This document shows positions 6,489 through 14,590 of a stretch of DNA of 64,000 bases, piece by piece. The DNA lies in contig CAZEPB010000008.1 in the NCBI GenBank assembly GCA_964514055.1, positions 1-64,000 on the forward strand. Direction: 5' to 3'. Origin of the DNA: SG8-32-3 sp964514055 (GTDB taxonomy: Archaea; Thermoproteota; Bathyarchaeia; Bathyarchaeales; Bathycorpusculaceae). A program made the position numbers and the translations under genes. The notes under the pieces were generated by a model that saw only the letters and a list, made by a program, of their open reading frames with translations, was not told the origin of the DNA and did no database searches. Position 1 is the first letter of the stretch. Every line of letters starts with the position of its first letter.

Positions 6489-7172
6489 TTGTCTCATAAG
6501 CGTACGGGACCACGTGTATCAAAGGAGCGCATGAAGAAACTTAGAGAGGCGTATTTGCAGTACACAGACCCTACTGTGCCTCCAGAAGAAAGACCAACTC
6601 AGGTAATGCTAGCCCATGAACTTGGATTGCCTCAAACAACGATTAGTTATTGGTTTGACAAATTTACGCAAGAGGAAGGAGGGTCGCCGGAGTTTACAAG
6701 TGAAGAAAGCGCGGAGGAAATGGCGCAACCTGGAAAAAAGCGTAAGGGACACAAGACCCTTGGAGAAAAAACTGCACTAAGAAAAACGGCTAGCGCCGCA
6801 ATCGCGCACATCTCTGACAGGTCAATAAAAGGCGCTGAACAAGCCATAATCATCGGCGACATAATAATGAACGACTATAGCGACCTCATCAAAATAGCAG
6901 CTGCTAAAGGCATGAGCATAGACGATTTCCTCCAAGAAGTCTTTACTTTTTACGAGCGGAAAGCACAGCTCACACAGTACGTGACAGGACTAGAGGCTCA
7001 TCTTGCAGAATTGCAGGAGCTAACCGACCCTAACTGGCGTTTTAAGCGAAAGTCAAGCCTGCTCTACAGATTCGCGCGTTATCTACTTGCAGCTAGAGTT
7101 TATGGCGTTAAAGTTAATACTAAAAAAGCCGTGAGAGCGCTTCAAATAGAACTTGAAAAAATCGATAAATAA
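6489..7172 (+). CDS. HTH protein with basic linker
   Basis: A 227-residue protein from TTG 6489. The N-terminus has TQVMLAHELGLPQTTISYWF, a helix-turn-helix like those in terminase small subunits or resolvase-type proteins, then an acidic stretch, a basic patch GKKRKGHK, and a long helical C-terminus. Its place before a coiled-coil protein, its HTH and its size would fit a viral packaging small subunit, but no large terminase is seen here, so a regulator is equally possible. Confidence 0.55.
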   Translation: MSHKRTGPRVSKERMKKLREAYLQYTDPTVPPEERPTQVMLAHELGLPQTTISYWFDKFTQEEGGSPEFTSEESAEEMAQPGKKRKGHKTLGEKTALRKTASAAIAHISDRSIKGAEQAIIIGDIIMNDYSDLIKIAAAKGMSIDDFLQEVFTFYERKAQLTQYVTGLEAHLAELQELTDPNWRFKRKSSLLYRFARYLLAARVYGVKVNTKKAVRALQIELEKIDK

Positions 7173-7185
7173 GAGATGATAATAA

Positions 7186-7425
7186 ATGAAAGTTGAAGTT
7201 GAAATATCTGACGACGATGCTATTTTTCTAGAAAAAATAGCGAAGGTCGACCCCACAAAGTTTATTCAGTCAGCCATAAAAGCGACTATTGAAAAGATGA
7301 AAGAAGCTGTACAAGCCGTAAAACAAGGATTATCTGTTACCCCCGAAAGAATGATTCAAGCTGGCATGGAAGTATCTGAACGGATTGCCGAGGAAGCAGG
7401 AACGGAGGAAAAGCAAGTTGACTGA
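7186..7425 (+). CDS. Small helical protein, unknown
   Basis: A 79-residue protein, KVEVEISDDDAIFLEKIA then a helix FIQSAIKATIEKMKEAVQAV. The start resembles a short strand plus helix as in ribbon-helix-helix proteins, but the basic strand is absent. Its end overlaps the next gene by eight bases. Confidence 0.55.
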   Translation: MKVEVEISDDDAIFLEKIAKVDPTKFIQSAIKATIEKMKEAVQAVKQGLSVTPERMIQAGMEVSERIAEEAGTEEKQVD

Positions 7426-8665
7426 AACGGACCCAATTCAAGCTTTGAAAACTAAGTACAATTTGGACGACGCGGCTATAGCAGAAATTGCGACTGCAGG
7501 ATTAGAAGCGGGGGTCACTGCAACATCGCCACCAGGAAAAGCAAGGGGGGTCCCCCTTGAGGAGCCAGAGGCGGAATCAGAGGAAGATGTTTTTCAATTA
7601 GACCTTGATGGGTCAGGATTTGACCTTAAAAAAGCGCTGCGTAGTGGCACAGACTTAGATGAAATAATGCGATTCATGGTTATCGACAATTATATCAAGG
7701 AACGTTTTGGTAAAGACAAACCAATACCCCCCGAAATAAAGGCACTCCTTAGGCAAGCAAGGACTGGAAAAAAAGAAGCTGGCGACCTTGACGCATTAAT
7801 GGATAAAATGATGAAGTATGAAATGATTCAATCATTCATAGAAAGTAGGAAAGCGAGAAATCAGCCACAACAGCAGCCGCAGCAGCCCGTCGTCGACATA
7901 GAAAAATCTGTCACAAATGCCATAAAAGAGGTCGGCGACAAAATGGCTGAGGCGCTGCGCACGCATAAGCTTGAAGATGAAAGAGACAGAGCCGAAGAAC
8001 GCGCACGACAGGCACAGCAGAAAGCGGCAGAAGCTGAACAGAAGCTTAAAGACAAAGAACAGCAGGAAGCAGAAGAGAAGAAGCTTGCGGCCAGAGTGCA
8101 GGCATCAGTTGAACCCTTAGAGAAAGAGCTTCGTGAGCGAATACAAGTGATTCAGGCTCGGCTGCAAAATGTGACGCCGGAAGAGCGTAAAAAGTACATG
8201 CTTGACCTGAACGAATTGGTAACTGAAACTGTTGGGGAGGAACTTAAGGACCGCATTGTAACTTCGATTCAAAGCGCTTTCAGCAAAGAAGAATCTCCCC
8301 CTATTACCACAACGGTTGATGGTAAACCGCAGATTGATTGGTTCAAGCTAGGTGAACGCGCGCTTAGGACCTTAGACAATTTCATTAATAAGTTGCCAAC
8401 ACAGCCACCACCCAAAAAAGAGGTCAAAAAACTACCGCAACTACAAACAGAGCCTGCAACAGAACCCCAGGCAGCGCCCAAGCCAGCAGCGCCCGCGCAG
8501 AAAGAGAAAGCACTAATAACTGAGAAGCCACAAGAAGAAGTACAACAAACAACAGCAGAGGAGAAAGCCCCACCTGCCAAAACAACAAAAAGAGCAACAA
8601 AACCCGCCCAGCCCGAGAAGAGTAGCCAGCAGTCTACAACAACTAATAGAGGCCAAAAAACCTAA
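7418..8665 (+). CDS. Coiled-coil protein with Pro/Ala-rich tail
   Basis: 415 residues from TTG 7418, chosen because GGAGG sits ten bases upstream. Order: acidic N-terminus, helical region, a glutamine run (about 160-170), a long charged coiled coil (about 190-235, RAEERARQAQQKAAEAEQ), a further helical domain, and a low-complexity tail rich in P, A, K, E, T. It looks structural or scaffold-like; no family recognised. The downstream gene may be read by a shift near 8655. Confidence 0.65.
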   Translation: MTETDPIQALKTKYNLDDAAIAEIATAGLEAGVTATSPPGKARGVPLEEPEAESEEDVFQLDLDGSGFDLKKALRSGTDLDEIMRFMVIDNYIKERFGKDKPIPPEIKALLRQARTGKKEAGDLDALMDKMMKYEMIQSFIESRKARNQPQQQPQQPVVDIEKSVTNAIKEVGDKMAEALRTHKLEDERDRAEERARQAQQKAAEAEQKLKDKEQQEAEEKKLAARVQASVEPLEKELRERIQVIQARLQNVTPEERKKYMLDLNELVTETVGEELKDRIVTSIQSAFSKEESPPITTTVDGKPQIDWFKLGERALRTLDNFINKLPTQPPPKKEVKKLPQLQTEPATEPQAAPKPAAPAQKEKALITEKPQEEVQQTTAEEKAPPAKTTKRATKPAQPEKSSQQSTTTNRGQKT

Positions 8666-8723
8666 CGCCGTCATAGACCGATTTATCACCTGGGCTCTCA
8701 GCAGTTACGTTAACAAAGAAAAC

Positions 8724-9014
8724 ATGGAAGACGCAATAAAAAACAACGTTGACATAATAGCCCTTAGCCTAAACCATTTTCATCTATCTAGTCCAGTTGT
8801 TGCTCCAGTTTTTAGGCTTGCACTACAAATGTTCTGGGAAGAGTTCATAGAACAATACCTAGCGGATGCCAAGAAAATATATGACATCTTAAGTAAAGAT
8901 TCGGAAGTGAAAGAGATTCTTGATACGCCGCGGGGCAGAGATTATCTTAACCGCTGCGTCGAAGCCTCATACAACAGCCTCTATACATTTGCATGGGAAG
9001 GCTTCGGCACATGA
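8724..9014 (+). CDS. Helical protein, start doubtful
   Basis: A 96-residue helix-rich protein from ATG 8724 without a good ribosome binding site. The same frame is open upstream to about 8616 with protein-like sequence (AKKPNAVIDRFITWALSSY), overlapping the tail of the coiled-coil gene in the +1 frame, and no usual start codon there. Either a near-cognate start or a +1 slip at the A-run 8655-8660 would join it. Ends in an ATGA overlap with the next gene. Confidence 0.5.
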   Translation: MEDAIKNNVDIIALSLNHFHLSSPVVAPVFRLALQMFWEEFIEQYLADAKKIYDILSKDSEVKEILDTPRGRDYLNRCVEASYNSLYTFAWEGFGT

Positions 9015-9310
9015 AAATCAAGGTTGGCCCCTTCACGCTTGGGCTATGCCTGTATGAAAAGTGCCCTTATTATACCGAATGCAAGCACCCTAAAACAAAC
9101 CGATTATGCAGTTTTGGGCAGCCATCTTGCCGATTGGGAAAGCTTGACTTGCTGCTGACAACCTACCTACTTGCTTTTGGTTTAGATTTGACCCATACGG
9201 CTAAAGTGTTTATATGTCTGATCCGTGGGCATATCCCTTACGAGATAGAAAACAAAAACAAAAATAAATCCAAAATAACTGTATGTAAAAGGTGCGGCTG
9301 TAAACTTTGA
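9011..9310 (+). CDS. Cysteine-rich protein
   Basis: 99 residues from ATG 9011 overlapping the upstream stop. Cysteines at CLYEKCPYYTEC, CSFGQPSC and a C-terminal CKRCGCKL suggest metal binding; the middle has a hydrophobic LLTTYLLAFGL. No family recognised. Confidence 0.55.
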   Translation: MKIKVGPFTLGLCLYEKCPYYTECKHPKTNRLCSFGQPSCRLGKLDLLLTTYLLAFGLDLTHTAKVFICLIRGHIPYEIENKNKNKSKITVCKRCGCKL

Positions 9311-9501
9311 AGATAACAACGTCTTTAGACCTTGACAAACATACTGCAACTGTCATAATATCCACGGCAGAGAAACATTACAAGATGATCTATAACCTTG
9401 ATGAGGTTATAGAGAAGCTAGAGGGAATCGCAAATAATCCATTGTCGCAGAAAATGGCTGAACTTTTAGGCTTCAAGGTAGAAGTAGAAAAGATACGCTA
9501 A
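9307..9501 (+). CDS. 64-residue protein, unknown
   Basis: TTG start overlapping the preceding stop. Short strands followed by a helix (YNLDEVIEKLEGIANN). Its stop overlaps the stop of the convergent minus-strand operon at 9498. Nothing more can be said. Confidence 0.5.
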   Translation: MKITTSLDLDKHTATVIISTAEKHYKMIYNLDEVIEKLEGIANNPLSQKMAELLGFKVEVEKIR

Positions 9502-9608
9502 ACTTCAAACATGCCGTTTTTCCATGCAACATAAACGTTCACAATCAATAGTCCTATTTGTATCGCTGCTGTAATAGCAAAAATCACTTTATCCTCGTCA
9601 CTCGCCAT
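9498..9608 (-). CDS. 36-residue single-helix membrane protein
   Basis: Last gene of the minus operon that starts with the PEGA-like and CHAT genes. ATG 9608 overlaps the end of the preceding gene (9598). It is one membrane helix (VIFAITAAIQIGLLIVNVYV) with charged ends. Could be a small holin- or toxin-like peptide; this is a guess from size and topology. Confidence 0.5.
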   Translation of the reverse strand: MASDEDKVIFAITAAIQIGLLIVNVYVAWKNGMFEV

Positions 9609-9933
9609 TGTTTTCACCTGATAATGTCTCTTGAGCTATGCGACTAGTTTCCAATGCATAAAACACTTTTCCTATCGCAGCACCCCCCATAATTACGGCT
9701 CCTGCAATCCAATGGTGAGGGTGAGGCGGCAGGTTAGGCATTGTGGTTCCCTTTAAAACACCATGCTTCCCCGGGTTTTTTCCCCAATGGGATATGACTT
9801 CGGGAAAGTCGGGGGCATCATCACAGAAAATTAATAGCCCAAGCTTGTACAGAACATCGAATGGGTCCGATGGTTCTTCCTCTAGCTTTTTCTTCATTCT
9901 AACCCAGCTCTCCACGCTGCTAGAGCAGTACAC
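9598..9933 (-). CDS. Small membrane protein
   Basis: 111 residues from GTG 9933 or about 99 from the in-frame ATG a few codons later. The first two thirds are soluble (DPFDVLYKLGLLIFCDD, HWGKNPGKHG), then WIAGAVIMGGAAIGKVFYAL, one hydrophobic helix. It begins four bases after the preceding small gene ends and overlaps the next one, so all are co-translated. Confidence 0.55.
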   Translation of the reverse strand: MYCSSSVESWVRMKKKLEEEPSDPFDVLYKLGLLIFCDDAPDFPEVISHWGKNPGKHGVLKGTTMPNLPPHPHHWIAGAVIMGGAAIGKVFYALETSRIAQETLSGENNGE

Positions 9934-9936
9934 ATT

Positions 9937-10089
9937 TTACTCTTGAGTTTCCTCTTGAGGTTTGGAGGCGTGAATAATCCAGGCGGTTAACATGACTCCT
10001 GCCGCGGCAGCAACCGCAGCAGCAACGGCAGCGCCAGCAGCGAGCCAAGCGGTTCGCTCCCAACCTAAGCGGTTTATTCTTTCGGACAC
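9937..10089 (-). CDS. 50-residue Ala-rich membrane peptide
   Basis: GTG 10089 behind GGAGAGT. The product has a basic amphipathic start (SERINRLGWERTAW), one Ala/Val helix (LAAGAAVAAAVAAAAGVML) and a polar tail. Lies 26 bases after the CHAT gene. Hydrophobic core and size fit a membrane-active peptide; role inferred from context only. Confidence 0.5.
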   Translation of the reverse strand: MSERINRLGWERTAWLAAGAAVAAAVAAAAGVMLTAWIIHASKPQEETQE

Positions 10090-10115
10090 GTTACTCTCCT
10101 GAAAAACTATAAGCG

Positions 10116-10793
10116 TTACTGGTTAATAATTCCTACGACGTAATCACGGTTCTGTTTAGTCGCTACTAGGTAGTAATCAGCGTTAGGCCATATCGAAAGG
10201 TTTCTCTGATATAGGTTCATGTAGTACGTGCAGCGTTTTTGATAGGCAGCCAAAGCGGCATCCATCGCCTTTTTCACGGTTGTACCCGCCGTCAACGAGC
10301 CGATTAAGGACCTGTAAAATTCAAGTGTGTAGTCAAACCAGTCCTTCATGTAGTCATGCTCAGACTCTTGAAACGCAGCATACATGCTTACGGTGCTTCC
10401 AACATACGCCTTTGCGCCGTCATTAACCACGGCTGGACCAAGCTCCTGCGCGGTTTCACAAGCTGGCAACGCGACCACAATACGGTCTTTCAACTGTGCT
10501 GCATTGTTGACTGTTTGCATGGTACAATTTGTTATGGTTAAGCCGTCTATTCCAAATAATACTTCTTCTCCGCAAGCGCCCGTTGGTGAACCGTGACCCG
10601 CGTATATTACCACTGTTGCGTCTGGATGTTGCGCTAGCGTTTCACTGAACACCAAACGAATGTTCTGTAGCCCCTTTAAGCGCACGATTTCCCAGCCGAA
10701 GCCTTTGAGAATCTTCTCAAGATCATCCATCATAGCGTAGGAGAGCTGCGTTGGTAAAAAAAGATAGGGGGAGGCGATTATAGCCTTTGGCAT
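10116..10793 (-). CDS. CHAT/caspase-fold protease-like protein
   Basis: 225 residues. Seen: VVIYAGHGSPTG with His at about 67, then 45 residues on IVVALPACETAQEL with Cys at about 112, then GAKAYVGSTVSMYA. This is the His/Cys dyad layout of the caspase-like CHAT and gingipain-type families (strand-HG, strand-ACE), with the following G-A-x-x-x-G-S strand typical of CHAT. No other domain is attached, so it is a bare protease domain. The gene begins one base after a beta-sandwich protein and is followed by three membrane peptides in one operon. CHAT proteins act in archaeal and bacterial defence and cell death; here, that role is inferred. Confidence 0.75.
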   Translation of the reverse strand: MPKAIIASPYLFLPTQLSYAMMDDLEKILKGFGWEIVRLKGLQNIRLVFSETLAQHPDATVVIYAGHGSPTGACGEEVLFGIDGLTITNCTMQTVNNAAQLKDRIVVALPACETAQELGPAVVNDGAKAYVGSTVSMYAAFQESEHDYMKDWFDYTLEFYRSLIGSLTAGTTVKKAMDAALAAYQKRCTYYMNLYQRNLSIWPNADYYLVATKQNRDYVVGIINQ

Positions 10794-11042
10794 TTACAGC
10801 GCCGCCTTTTCCATGTTGGCGGTGACTTCAGTGCGCTCAAAGTCTACAGAAACCGATTTAGTCCAAGGTCTGTAATTTACCATTCTAACTTTTATGACTT
10901 TCGATGAGCCTAACGGCTCGTCAAAAATCGCGGTTCCGTCTAGCCCCGTTGACAAGCCGACTCCGCCGACGTCAACTGACACGTAGGGAATTACTGCTCC
11001 TGTTGAGGCATCTTTCACTGTGATAACTAATTTTGCCATCAC
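10794..11042 (-). CDS. Carboxypeptidase-regulatory/PEGA-like beta-sandwich
   Basis: 82 residues from GTG 11042 or ATG 11039. ITVKDASTGAVIPYVSVDVG, then GLSTGLDGTAIF and VRMVNYRPWTKSVSV match the repeated-strand pattern of CarboxypepD_reg-like or PEGA domains. First gene of the CHAT operon, ending directly at the CHAT start. It may be a binding partner or sensor for the protease; inference. Confidence 0.6.
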   Translation of the reverse strand: MMAKLVITVKDASTGAVIPYVSVDVGGVGLSTGLDGTAIFDEPLGSSKVIKVRMVNYRPWTKSVSVDFERTEVTANMEKAAL

Positions 11043-11173
11043 AAACCACCAAACATGAATATGTTAACCAATCTTTAGGTATTTAAAATTAAGCCTCTCT
11101 CACTTACAAGTATTTTTTACAACACAAACCTTTTAAGCTTTTTTCGCTACTACTTCTCATTGAGGTATATTCT
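11043..11173. promoter_or_regulatory. Divergent promoter region
   Basis: Separates the minus CHAT operon from the plus virion-like block. The plus side has CTTTTAAGCTTTTTT (about 11129-11143) as TATA-like box and GAGGT eight bases before ATG 11174. Confidence 0.45.
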
Positions 11174-11740
11174 ATGTTTGAAGCACTCGACGGTATTATG
11201 AAGCCTTGGGAAAATGCATTAAAATTACCTGCTGGCGTAACAGGGAAACAATGGGTTCCTGAAGCAATCGCATACGCTCTTGAAGTACCTTCTGATTTAA
11301 TGTTCGACACGTTTGGAGCCAAACTTGCCAAAGGACTTGTAGGCTTTATTCTTTCGATTGCGCCGCAGTGGGTGATGCCTATGGTTGTGCCTGGCTGGTC
11401 CACTCGTGATACTGAAGATATGCAGGGTATAGCCAAACACCTGTTAGCTGAAGGCCTAGATCCTACACCTGACGAGATGGTAAAGATCGCTAATGCCATA
11501 GCAAAAATCCGCCAAGGTATTAGCTTTGGCAGTTGGGACAGCATAGCTGACGCAGTTGGAATGAAATCTATAGCAACGATACAGGCAGAGCTAAACAATG
11601 TAGGCACAGCAGTCGCTAACGCTGTTGGAATTCAAACCACTTATGGAAAAGGAGCAGGAAAGGAAACTACGCCCACCCCCACACCGGCAGCCGCGAAAAT
11701 TACTCCAACGGTCACAATAGAAAGCCCAGGCTTCGGTTAA
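11174..11740 (+). CDS. Virion-like protein, unknown
   Basis: 188 residues, largely helical, with a hydrophobic stretch AKGLVGFILSIAPQWVMPMV and a threonine/proline-rich linker (TTPTPTPAAA) near the C-terminus. First gene of a plus-strand block of proteins with no known relatives but structural features (repeats, fibres). Calling it virion-like is inference from that block. Confidence 0.5.
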   Translation: MFEALDGIMKPWENALKLPAGVTGKQWVPEAIAYALEVPSDLMFDTFGAKLAKGLVGFILSIAPQWVMPMVVPGWSTRDTEDMQGIAKHLLAEGLDPTPDEMVKIANAIAKIRQGISFGSWDSIADAVGMKSIATIQAELNNVGTAVANAVGIQTTYGKGAGKETTPTPTPAAAKITPTVTIESPGFG

Positions 11741-11783
11741 AAACGTCGACTTCCCCTTTTTCGTGTTCTCGTTTTCTTAGTAA

Positions 11784-11996
11784 TCAGCTTAAAATTTTGT
11801 AGCCGCTTGCTATCATAAACTTGAATATGTCTTGTTTATGTTTAATCTTCTTTCTTTTCTTTACGAAATCCTGAAAGCTGTCCCAATAAGCTAATGTGTC
11901 CTTGTCAACGAGGAAAACAATTACAAACTTCTTCGGGTTGCTAGATGGCGGTCGCCCTCTTTCGCCTAACGGACTCATTTTTATCCCATTTTTCAT
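11784..11996 (-). CDS. Small basic protein, unknown
   Basis: 70 residues on the minus strand between two plus genes; an ATG at 11978 is an alternative start. Basic N-terminus (ERGRPPSSNPKK) then FVIVFLVDKDTLAYWDSF and a lysine-rich helix. The sequence could be a small regulator. Its start overlaps the conserved promoter element of the plus-strand gene. Confidence 0.45.
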   Translation of the reverse strand: MKNGIKMSPLGERGRPPSSNPKKFVIVFLVDKDTLAYWDSFQDFVKKRKKIKHKQDIFKFMIASGYKILS

Positions 11997-12035
11997 TTAT
12001 GCGTAAACTGTTAATTTATCTGTTAGAAGCTATTA
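11995..12035 (+). promoter_or_regulatory. Virion-block promoter element, copy 1
   Basis: ATTTATGCGTAAACTG followed by TTAATTTAT (TATA) and CTGTTAGAAGC. Copy 2 at 16145 differs at only a few bases over about 35; copies 3 and 4 (28862, 31766) share TTTAAGC[GA]TAAACT plus an AT-rich TATA. Confidence 0.6.
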
Positions 12036-12055
12036 AACTTGCTATCAAAGAAGGT

Positions 12056-12766
12056 ATGCAAATGTCAGAAGAAACCATTCCCTCTTGGTTTACTGAAGCA
12101 TCATGGGCTGGAAAAGTGCGATCACTGCCCTACAAAGGCTTATCTGAGGCGGAAATCTCGGTTTTCGAGAGAGACTTCAATGTAATGGTTGAAGCACTAC
12201 GCAAACATGACCCTGAGATCGCCGCAAACTTCGCGGCTAAAATGGAATACTACAAGGTTGCAGCAGGAATTTTCAAGGCAATCGTTGATCTCCCGTTCGG
12301 AGGCATGGAAACTTCATCTGGCGAATTCGGCTTTACGGGGCCGCTTCTTCCCTCGTATCCCTTCCTTGCAGCGGATAATTGGGTTCAAACAATTTCTGCG
12401 GGTTGGAACAACCTCTACGGCTCTAGCAGCTCAGGCATCGCCGGAAACTCCACTGTTGGCACGCGAAGAATGTACGTCTACCAATCTCTCCTAAGCTGCT
12501 TAGGAAACCCGAAAATGAGCGCGTATCTCCCCAACGTTAACGGTTACGCATATCCCGGCATAAACACGCTTTCGCAGGCTAAAGTTCCCAAGAAAGATAC
12601 CTGGGTCAAAGAAATTCCCCTTCTGAAGACAATTTTGATTCATCCAACTGGCACGCACTATGTTAGAGCAGCCTTTGAGCAAGCAGGACAAGTTGAGCTA
12701 ATCCCAATGGGCATAATGTTTGCTGAACATGACTACTTGAAGACCGAAGCCTACTGGTACACGTAA
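12056..12766 (+). CDS. Virion-like protein, candidate major structural protein
   Basis: 236 residues from ATG 12056 (AAGAAGG upstream) or 12062. N-terminal helical part (LSEAEISVFERDFNVMVEAL), then a Gly/Pro/aromatic-rich beta part (GPLLPSYPFLAADNWVQTI). Preceded by the conserved promoter element and followed 18 bases on by a small beta protein. No capsid fold can be proven by eye; abundance and role are guesses. Confidence 0.5.
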   Translation: MQMSEETIPSWFTEASWAGKVRSLPYKGLSEAEISVFERDFNVMVEALRKHDPEIAANFAAKMEYYKVAAGIFKAIVDLPFGGMETSSGEFGFTGPLLPSYPFLAADNWVQTISAGWNNLYGSSSSGIAGNSTVGTRRMYVYQSLLSCLGNPKMSAYLPNVNGYAYPGINTLSQAKVPKKDTWVKEIPLLKTILIHPTGTHYVRAAFEQAGQVELIPMGIMFAEHDYLKTEAYWYT

Positions 12767-12784
12767 ACTAGGGAGGCTTGATAA

Positions 12785-13111
12785 ATGTCAACACGACAAG
12801 CTCAAGAACAAATAATCGCACAGTTCACCGATGGCAAGCTCCTAGTTGACTTCAGAGGCGTTCCGCAATCTAACTATGCTACAGGCGGCGTAACACACAG
12901 GTTCAATAGTCTTTCCCGAGTTTTAATGGTCCTAAGGCTGCAAACTGAAGGCACGCCTTATCACTTAGAAGCAGTCGAATATGGCACAAGCAACGCCATA
13001 AAAATCAAGTTCTATGACATGAGCGCCATGTCCATTTCTGCCGCAACTGAACTAGCCAACGGCTCAACCATCACGCCAATAACCATAGACGCTACCATTA
13101 TCGGATACTAG
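12785..13111 (+). CDS. Small beta-rich virion-like protein
   Basis: 108 residues, mainly strands (GKLLVDFRGVP, VLMVLRLQTEG, ITPITIDATIIGY), behind GGGAGG. Such a size and strand content fits small capsid or tail-tube components; not assignable. Confidence 0.5.
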   Translation: MSTRQAQEQIIAQFTDGKLLVDFRGVPQSNYATGGVTHRFNSLSRVLMVLRLQTEGTPYHLEAVEYGTSNAIKIKFYDMSAMSISAATELANGSTITPITIDATIIGY

Positions 13112-13175
13112 TCCAGCCATACCCCTCTTTTCTTTCCGCTTCCGCTAAAATCATAAAGGGAGACTTAAAAAACTC

Positions 13176-14198
13176 ATGGCGATTCCCACACTTGAAGACC
13201 TTACTTCGATTGCGTCACTTGAAGACTTGAAAGCATGGCTTGAAAGTTATAAAGTCACTGTGCCTCATATGGAGTGGGGGAATTTTGCTACACCTGATAC
13301 ACAAGTATATCGGGTAAGTTTTAAGACGGCTTTTCTGAAAGCGCCCAGCGTAATATGTGTAGGCTCAGCCCGAACAGGCACTCTTACAGCTCCCACGTAC
13401 ACTGCACCGAAAATAACGCTTCCCGCAGTTCCAAAGTTCGCGTCTATAACTCTTCCGTCGCTTCCAACGTTTGCGACTGTAACGCTGCCGACGCTTCCGA
13501 CGTTTGGAACCATAAGCCTTCCAACTTACGAAATTCCGCGCGTCTCATCGCCCAACCTCGCCAACACGTTAGCTAACACATTTAAGGATACAGCTAACTC
13601 GTTAATACCCGACTGGTTCACTTACTTGGGAATTCCGCTTACTTCGTTAAACTTAAAATCTGCTATGGTCGTCGTTTTCGGTATTATTGGCGGCTTGGTG
13701 GGTAACTCCATAGATAAGTTTTGGAACACCAATTTTCAGACGCAGCTCGACAACATACGCAACAAACTAAATGAAGCAATGAGCACTATCAGAAACAACA
13801 TTCAATCAACAATCAACTCTTTCAGCAGCAACTTAAACACTGGCATAGCTACGTTGAGAAACAACCTTCAATCAACTATTAATGTGTACAGCAGCAACCT
13901 GAACACGGGATTAGCAACAATAAGAAACAACATTCAATCAACCATCGATGCGTACAGCAACAACGTAAACACGTTAATAGCGAACTATAACACCAGTTTG
14001 CAGGCAAGCATCAACAGCGTAAACGCCCAGGTGCAAGACAGCATAAACAAATCTCTTAGTGCACTCTACACGATGCTAGGCATTCCCGCCGGGATGCTTG
14101 TAACCCCCGTGAGCTTAAACGATGTCACGAACACATATTTCGATATAGTAGGCGTTCCTAACGGTAAATTTTGGTGGTTTGCAATTGAAGAAGTCTAA
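13176..14198 (+). CDS. Fibre-like repeat protein
   Basis: 340 residues. About residues 75-120 hold a proline-zigzag repeat with units like ITLPSLPTFATV; residues about 160-180 are a hydrophobic helix (AMVVVFGIIGGLVGN); residues about 205-270 contain three copies of a 22-residue unit of the form IRNNIQSTINSFSSNLNTG, repeated also at DNA level with a 66-base period. The C-terminus is a compact domain. The layout suggests a trimeric fibre or tape-like structural protein. Confidence 0.6.
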   Translation: MAIPTLEDLTSIASLEDLKAWLESYKVTVPHMEWGNFATPDTQVYRVSFKTAFLKAPSVICVGSARTGTLTAPTYTAPKITLPAVPKFASITLPSLPTFATVTLPTLPTFGTISLPTYEIPRVSSPNLANTLANTFKDTANSLIPDWFTYLGIPLTSLNLKSAMVVVFGIIGGLVGNSIDKFWNTNFQTQLDNIRNKLNEAMSTIRNNIQSTINSFSSNLNTGIATLRNNLQSTINVYSSNLNTGLATIRNNIQSTIDAYSNNVNTLIANYNTSLQASINSVNAQVQDSINKSLSALYTMLGIPAGMLVTPVSLNDVTNTYFDIVGVPNGKFWWFAIEEV

Positions 14199-14212
14199 AG
14201 GTGGTTTGCAAA

Positions 14213-14578
14213 TTGGGTGAAACTAACACAATTACAATTAAGCCCAAGGGAGAATCTACGAAAGGCAGAATCTATGCCGTGCGAATTAAGGACATTAAAA
14301 ACCAGGGTGCAGGTGAATACTTTTCCTGGGATGAAGGCAAGTGGGGCGCAAATGGAACGCCAAAAGTCGAGGTTGGCACAGGAAATATTTACGTAGCGTT
14401 TTGGGCTACAAACGAGGGGCTTGACGGCGATCTGAATTTGCAGCTTATCGACAATAGCACTGGAATAGCTGTGCAGATCGTAACTGGTTATGCTGAACTA
14501 GGTGGCGGCGTAGGCCTTGAGTGGACAGGCGATATGCCAAAAGACGGAATCAACTTCACCCTTAAAGTAACGCCATAG
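14213..14578 (+). CDS. Beta-rich protein, paralogue of next gene
   Basis: 121 residues from TTG 14213, chosen for AAAGGTGG upstream. Shares IYVAFWATNEG and a C-terminal LKVTP with the next gene (LYIAFWATNYS, CKVTP), so they are tandem paralogues. Strand-rich; likely a surface domain in the virion-like block. Confidence 0.6.
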   Translation: MGETNTITIKPKGESTKGRIYAVRIKDIKNQGAGEYFSWDEGKWGANGTPKVEVGTGNIYVAFWATNEGLDGDLNLQLIDNSTGIAVQIVTGYAELGGGVGLEWTGDMPKDGINFTLKVTP

Positions 14579-14590
14579 AAGGAGTTAAAC

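Noticed and set aside
6489..7172. Terminase small subunit
   Set aside because: The HTH and position would fit, but no large terminase is seen, so I leave it as an HTH protein.
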